From: a bacterium
GTDB taxonomy: Bacteria > Pseudomonadota > Alphaproteobacteria > Rhizobiales > Xanthobacteraceae
Direction of reading: 5' to 3'
Assembly (NCBI GenBank): GCA_029946075.1
Contig: JAQSDT010000072.1
Location: 1 to 7,893 of the forward strand
Length of the DNA: 7,893 bases
The position numbers and the translations under genes are program-made. This document shows, one piece after another, positions 5,593 to 7,893 of the stretch (positions are counted from its first letter, which is position 1; every line of letters starts with the position of its first letter). Under the pieces are notes generated by a model. The model saw only the letters and a list, made by a program, of their open reading frames with translations. It did no database searches and had not been told where the DNA came from.

Positions 5593-6876
5593 ATGAATAG
5601 CTATTCGTCCGCGCCGCGCAGCCTGTTGCTGGCCGGTGCATTCCTCGGTGTATTCACGTTGACTGCCGTTGCCCAGCAGCCCGCCGCCGCTCCGCCGGCT
5701 GCCGGCGCTGCGCCCGCGGCTGCGCCGCTTCCTCCGGGATCGCCGTTGATCGGCCGCCCCGCAGGCAGCGAAGCTGCCGCCAAGCTCGCCCCGGTCGCGC
5801 CGCCACCGATTCCGGCTGCGCCGGACAAGCTGCCGACCGCGAAGCTCAAGCTCCCGGCCGGTTTCAATATTGAGGTCTATGCCGCCGGGATGGCGAACGC
5901 GCGCTCGCTCGCGCTGGGCGACAAGGGCACCGTGTTCGTCGGCAGCCGCCTCGTCGACAAGGTCTATGCGATCGTCAACAAGGACGGCAAGCGCGAGGTC
6001 AAGGTGCTGGCGTCGGGCCTCTACCGGCCGAACGGCATCGCCTTCAAGGACGGCACGCTCTACATCGCCGAGCTTTCCAAGGTCTCCAAGATCGAGAAGG
6101 TCGAAGACGTTCTGGACAATCCGCCGAAGCCGACTGTCATCTTCGACAAGCTGCCAAAGGACGAGGCCCATGGCTGGAAGTTCATCGGCATCGGTCCGGA
6201 CGGCAAGCTCTACGTTCCGGTCGGACAGCCCGGCAACAACGTGCTCAGCGACGACGATCACGGCCTGATTCGCCGCATGAACCTCGACGGCTCCGGCGCT
6301 GAAGTGATCGCCAGGGGTGTGCGCAACACCGTCGGCTTCGACTGGCACCCCGAAACCAAGCAGCTCTACTTCACCGACAACGGCCGCGACTGGATGTCGG
6401 AAGACGTGCCGCAAGACGAGCTCAACCGCATCACCAAGGTCGGTGAGCATTTCGGCGCCCCGTACTGCCTGCAGGGCAACATCGTTGATCCCGAATTCGG
6501 CTGGGGCAAGTCCTGCAGCGATTTCACCGCGCCCGTCGGCCTGCTCGGCCCGCATTCGGCGGCGCTCGGCATGCGCTTCTACACGGGCAAGATGTTCCCG
6601 GGCACCTACAAGAACGTCGCCATCATCGCGCGGCACGGCTCGTGGAACCGGTCGAAGAAGGTCGGCGGCGACCTCGTCATCGCCAGGCTCAACAAGGACG
6701 GCACGATGAAATCGCTGGAGCCGTTCCTCACCGGCTTCGTCGAGGACAACAAGTATATCGGCCGCCCGGTCGACGTGCTGCAGATGAAGGACGGTTCGCT
6801 GCTGGTTTCCGACGACTGGAACGGCGCGGTCTATCGCATCACCTACGGCAAGCAGAAAGTGGCGGGCAAGCAATAG
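5593..6876 (+). CDS. Exported PQQ-dependent sugar/sorbosone dehydrogenase
   Basis: This 427-residue protein belongs to the soluble glucose dehydrogenase/sorbosone dehydrogenase group of beta-propeller quinoproteins. They oxidise aldoses or related aldehydes with PQQ and pass electrons onward in the periplasm. A signal peptide covers residues 1-27, with a hydrophobic LLLAGAFLGVFTLTAVA core and a likely AVA-QQ cleavage. A Pro/Ala-rich linker follows at about 28-80, and the propeller runs from about 85 (LKLPAGFNIEVYA). YRPNGIAF is at 144-151. His193 in AHGWKFIGIGPDGKLYV aligns with the catalytic base histidine of soluble glucose dehydrogenase, and RNTVGFDW (244-251) with its PQQ-contacting Arg-Asn. 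RHGSWNRSKK (347-356) and GRPVDVLQMKDGSLLVSDDWNG (390-411) complete the pattern. Cys292 and Cys308 may form a disulfide. AGGGAG (5580-5585) lies seven bases before the ATG. The true substrate cannot be read from sequence. Confidence 0.92.
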   Translation: MNSYSSAPRSLLLAGAFLGVFTLTAVAQQPAAAPPAAGAAPAAAPLPPGSPLIGRPAGSEAAAKLAPVAPPPIPAAPDKLPTAKLKLPAGFNIEVYAAGMANARSLALGDKGTVFVGSRLVDKVYAIVNKDGKREVKVLASGLYRPNGIAFKDGTLYIAELSKVSKIEKVEDVLDNPPKPTVIFDKLPKDEAHGWKFIGIGPDGKLYVPVGQPGNNVLSDDDHGLIRRMNLDGSGAEVIARGVRNTVGFDWHPETKQLYFTDNGRDWMSEDVPQDELNRITKVGEHFGAPYCLQGNIVDPEFGWGKSCSDFTAPVGLLGPHSAALGMRFYTGKMFPGTYKNVAIIARHGSWNRSKKVGGDLVIARLNKDGTMKSLEPFLTGFVEDNKYIGRPVDVLQMKDGSLLVSDDWNGAVYRITYGKQKVAGKQ

Positions 6877-6883
6877 CCCGCGA

Positions 6884-6968
6884 CGTCATTGCGAGCGAAG
6901 CGAAGCAATCCATGCCTCAACTCGGGGAAAGATGGATTGCTTCGTCGCTTGCGCTCCTCGCAATGACG
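6884..6968. repeat. Palindromic interspersed repeat (CGTCATTGCGAGCGAAGCGAAGC type)
   Basis: The left arm (6884-6912) and right arm (6933-6968) are inverted copies. They pair perfectly over the outer CGTCATTGCG/CGCAATGACG and the inner CGAAGCAATCCA/TGGATTGCTTCG. The right arm has about seven extra bases in its middle. The loop is 20 bases (6913-6932). This type is abundant between genes in Bradyrhizobium-like and other alphaproteobacterial genomes and looks like a non-autonomous repeat. It fills nearly all of the gap between the dehydrogenase stop and the cytochrome start, so the transcript would carry a strong hairpin there. Confidence 0.92.
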
Positions 6969-6975
6969 GAAATGC

Positions 6976-6979
6976 GGAG
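6976..6979 (+). promoter_or_regulatory. Ribosome binding site that decides the cytochrome start
   Basis: GGAG six bases before the ATG at 6986. The frame is open further upstream, to an ATG at 6932, but that extension is encoded by the repeat element and has no such site. Confidence 0.75.
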
Positions 6980-6985
6980 CAACTG

Positions 6986-7552
6986 ATGCGTAAGATCATG
7001 GCGGCGCTGGCGTTCGTGTCCCTTGCGTTCGCTGCAAGCGCCGAAACATTCCAGGAGCGCGTCGCGCCCTGTCTCGCCTGCCACGGCGAAAAGGGACAAT
7101 CCGAAGCCGAAAACACGCCTTCGCTCGGCGGGCAGCAGGCGCCTTACACGCTGATCCAGCTCTTCATGTTCCGCGAGAAGCTTCGCGTTTTCGAGCCGAT
7201 GAACGAGTTGGCGAAAGGGTTGACCGACGGCGACCTGACAACCTTCTCGGACTTCATCGCCAAAATTCCGAAACCCGCAGCTCCCGCCGATGCCGGCGAG
7301 CCCGCGCGGCTGCAGCGCGGCCAGACGCTGGTGGTCCAGCACCGCTGCGACACCTGTCACAACCCGGATTTATCAGGCAAGGAAAACGTCCCGCGCATCG
7401 CCAACCAGCGCGAGGACTATCTCGCCAAAACCCTTGCCGAGTACAAGGACAACAGCCGCCGCGGCTATGACGGCAGCATGGCCGATGTGATGGGTCCGAT
7501 TACGTCGGAGCAGATCGGCGATCTCGCCTATTTCATCGCCCGCATCCGCTAG
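6986..7552 (+). CDS. Exported di-haem cytochrome c (c4-like)
   Basis: This 188-residue protein has a signal peptide at residues 1-19 (KIMAALAFVSLAFAASA, cleaved before Glu20). Two covalent haem motifs follow: CLACH with Cys29, Cys32 and His33, and CDTCH with Cys121, Cys124 and His125. The two cytochrome folds are separated by a Pro/Ala-rich stretch around 95-107. Likely sixth-ligand methionines are Met71 (EPMNELAKGL) in the first domain and Met165 or Met169 (GSMADVMGPI) in the second. SLGGQQAPY after the first haem and PRIANQREDYL after the second fit cytochrome c4 and related carriers. It acts in the periplasm. Lying 109 bases after a PQQ dehydrogenase, it is the obvious candidate electron acceptor for that enzyme (inference). 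The start excludes an 18-codon extension translated from the upstream repeat. Confidence 0.93.
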   Translation: MRKIMAALAFVSLAFAASAETFQERVAPCLACHGEKGQSEAENTPSLGGQQAPYTLIQLFMFREKLRVFEPMNELAKGLTDGDLTTFSDFIAKIPKPAAPADAGEPARLQRGQTLVVQHRCDTCHNPDLSGKENVPRIANQREDYLAKTLAEYKDNSRRGYDGSMADVMGPITSEQIGDLAYFIARIR

Positions 7553-7626
7553 ATTCGAGCGTCGGCCCCGGCTGGCATTGCCGTGCGCCCGGCGCTACAA
7601 GGGCAGCAATCCAAATGGAGCTTTGC

Positions 7627-7893
7627 ATGCAGGATCTCTGGCGCCTGTCGGCTGCCGAAATGGCCGCGCTGATCAAGTCGAGGAAGGTTTCCGCCCAGGA
7701 GGCGGCGACGGCGGCGCTGGCGCGCCTCGATGCGGTCAATCCGGGGATTAATGCCGTCGTCGACCACAGGCCCGAGGACGTGCTGGCGCAGGCTATCGCC
7801 ATCGATGCCTTGATCGGGCGCGGCGAAGATGCCGGTCCGCTCGGCGGCGTGCCGGTCACGGTGAAGGTCAACATCGACCAGGAGGGCTATGCC
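7627..7893 (+). CDS. Amidase-signature family enzyme, 5' part only
   Basis: The first 89 codons are visible and the gene runs off the right edge. The N-terminal segment MQDLWRLSAAEMAALIKSRK with SAQEAATAALARLDAVNPGINAVV (22-45) is typical of amidase-signature hydrolases. GPLGGVPVTVKVNID (70-84) carries Lys80, the lysine of the Ser-cisSer-Lys triad. The residue after that lysine is Val rather than the usual Asp. These enzymes hydrolyse amides, or serve as GatA-type amidotransferase subunits, and the substrate cannot be told from this part. GGAG (7617-7620) lies six bases before the ATG. The gene follows the cytochrome by 74 bases on the same strand, so it may share a transcript, but no functional link to the PQQ genes is evident. 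The 74-base gap shows no clear terminator. Confidence 0.9.
   Translation, partial: MQDLWRLSAAEMAALIKSRKVSAQEAATAALARLDAVNPGINAVVDHRPEDVLAQAIAIDALIGRGEDAGPLGGVPVTVKVNIDQEGYA

Noticed and set aside
5041..6873. 610-codon open frame on the minus strand opposite the dehydrogenase
   Set aside because: Its translation is low-complexity and Arg/Val/Ala-rich with no family motif. It lies antisense to a well-supported quinoprotein gene and is a codon-bias shadow in GC-rich DNA.
6932..6985. Upstream ATG extending the cytochrome by 18 codons
   Set aside because: The extension is encoded by the repeat element, lacks a ribosome site, and would bury the signal peptide.

Overview
The window looks like a chromosomal segment from a GC-rich alphaproteobacterium, most likely a Bradyrhizobium/Rhodopseudomonas-type member of the Rhizobiales. 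This is inferred from the PqqA peptide sequence, a DUF6894-type small protein, and a palindromic repeat of the CGTCATTGCGAGCGAAGCGAAGC type between two genes. No database search was possible. I saw no tRNA, rRNA, CRISPR array, transposase or prophage gene.

Left part (1-4873, all on the minus strand): a compact pyrroloquinoline quinone (PQQ) biosynthesis operon in the order pqqA-pqqB-pqqC-pqqD-pqqE. It continues without a break into a proline-iminopeptidase-like alpha/beta hydrolase and a dimeric alpha/beta-barrel protein that runs off the left edge. From pqqB onward the genes overlap by 4 to 11 bases or are 10 to 15 bases apart, so they are probably co-transcribed and translationally coupled. 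pqqA is only 26 codons and is easily missed. It is separated from pqqB by 159 bases holding an imperfect hairpin and a tandem 17-base direct repeat.

Middle (4874-5178): a 305-base divergent intergenic region. It holds a large bulged inverted repeat (19 paired bases per arm) and two smaller palindromes, but no promoter I could call with confidence.

Right part (5179-7893, all on the plus strand): a small DUF6894-like protein, then an exported PQQ-dependent sugar/sorbosone-type dehydrogenase, a repeat element, an exported di-haem cytochrome c, and the 5' part of an amidase-signature enzyme.

How the parts fit together (inference): the minus-strand operon makes the cofactor. The plus-strand dehydrogenase would use it in the periplasm, and the cytochrome c just downstream is the natural electron acceptor. 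The locus therefore pairs cofactor production with a user of that cofactor. The parts least explained by known biology are the two genes appended to the pqq operon, where the peptidase-like one could help process the cross-linked PqqA peptide, the structured DNA or RNA around pqqA, and a substitution at a usually histidine metal-site position in PqqB.
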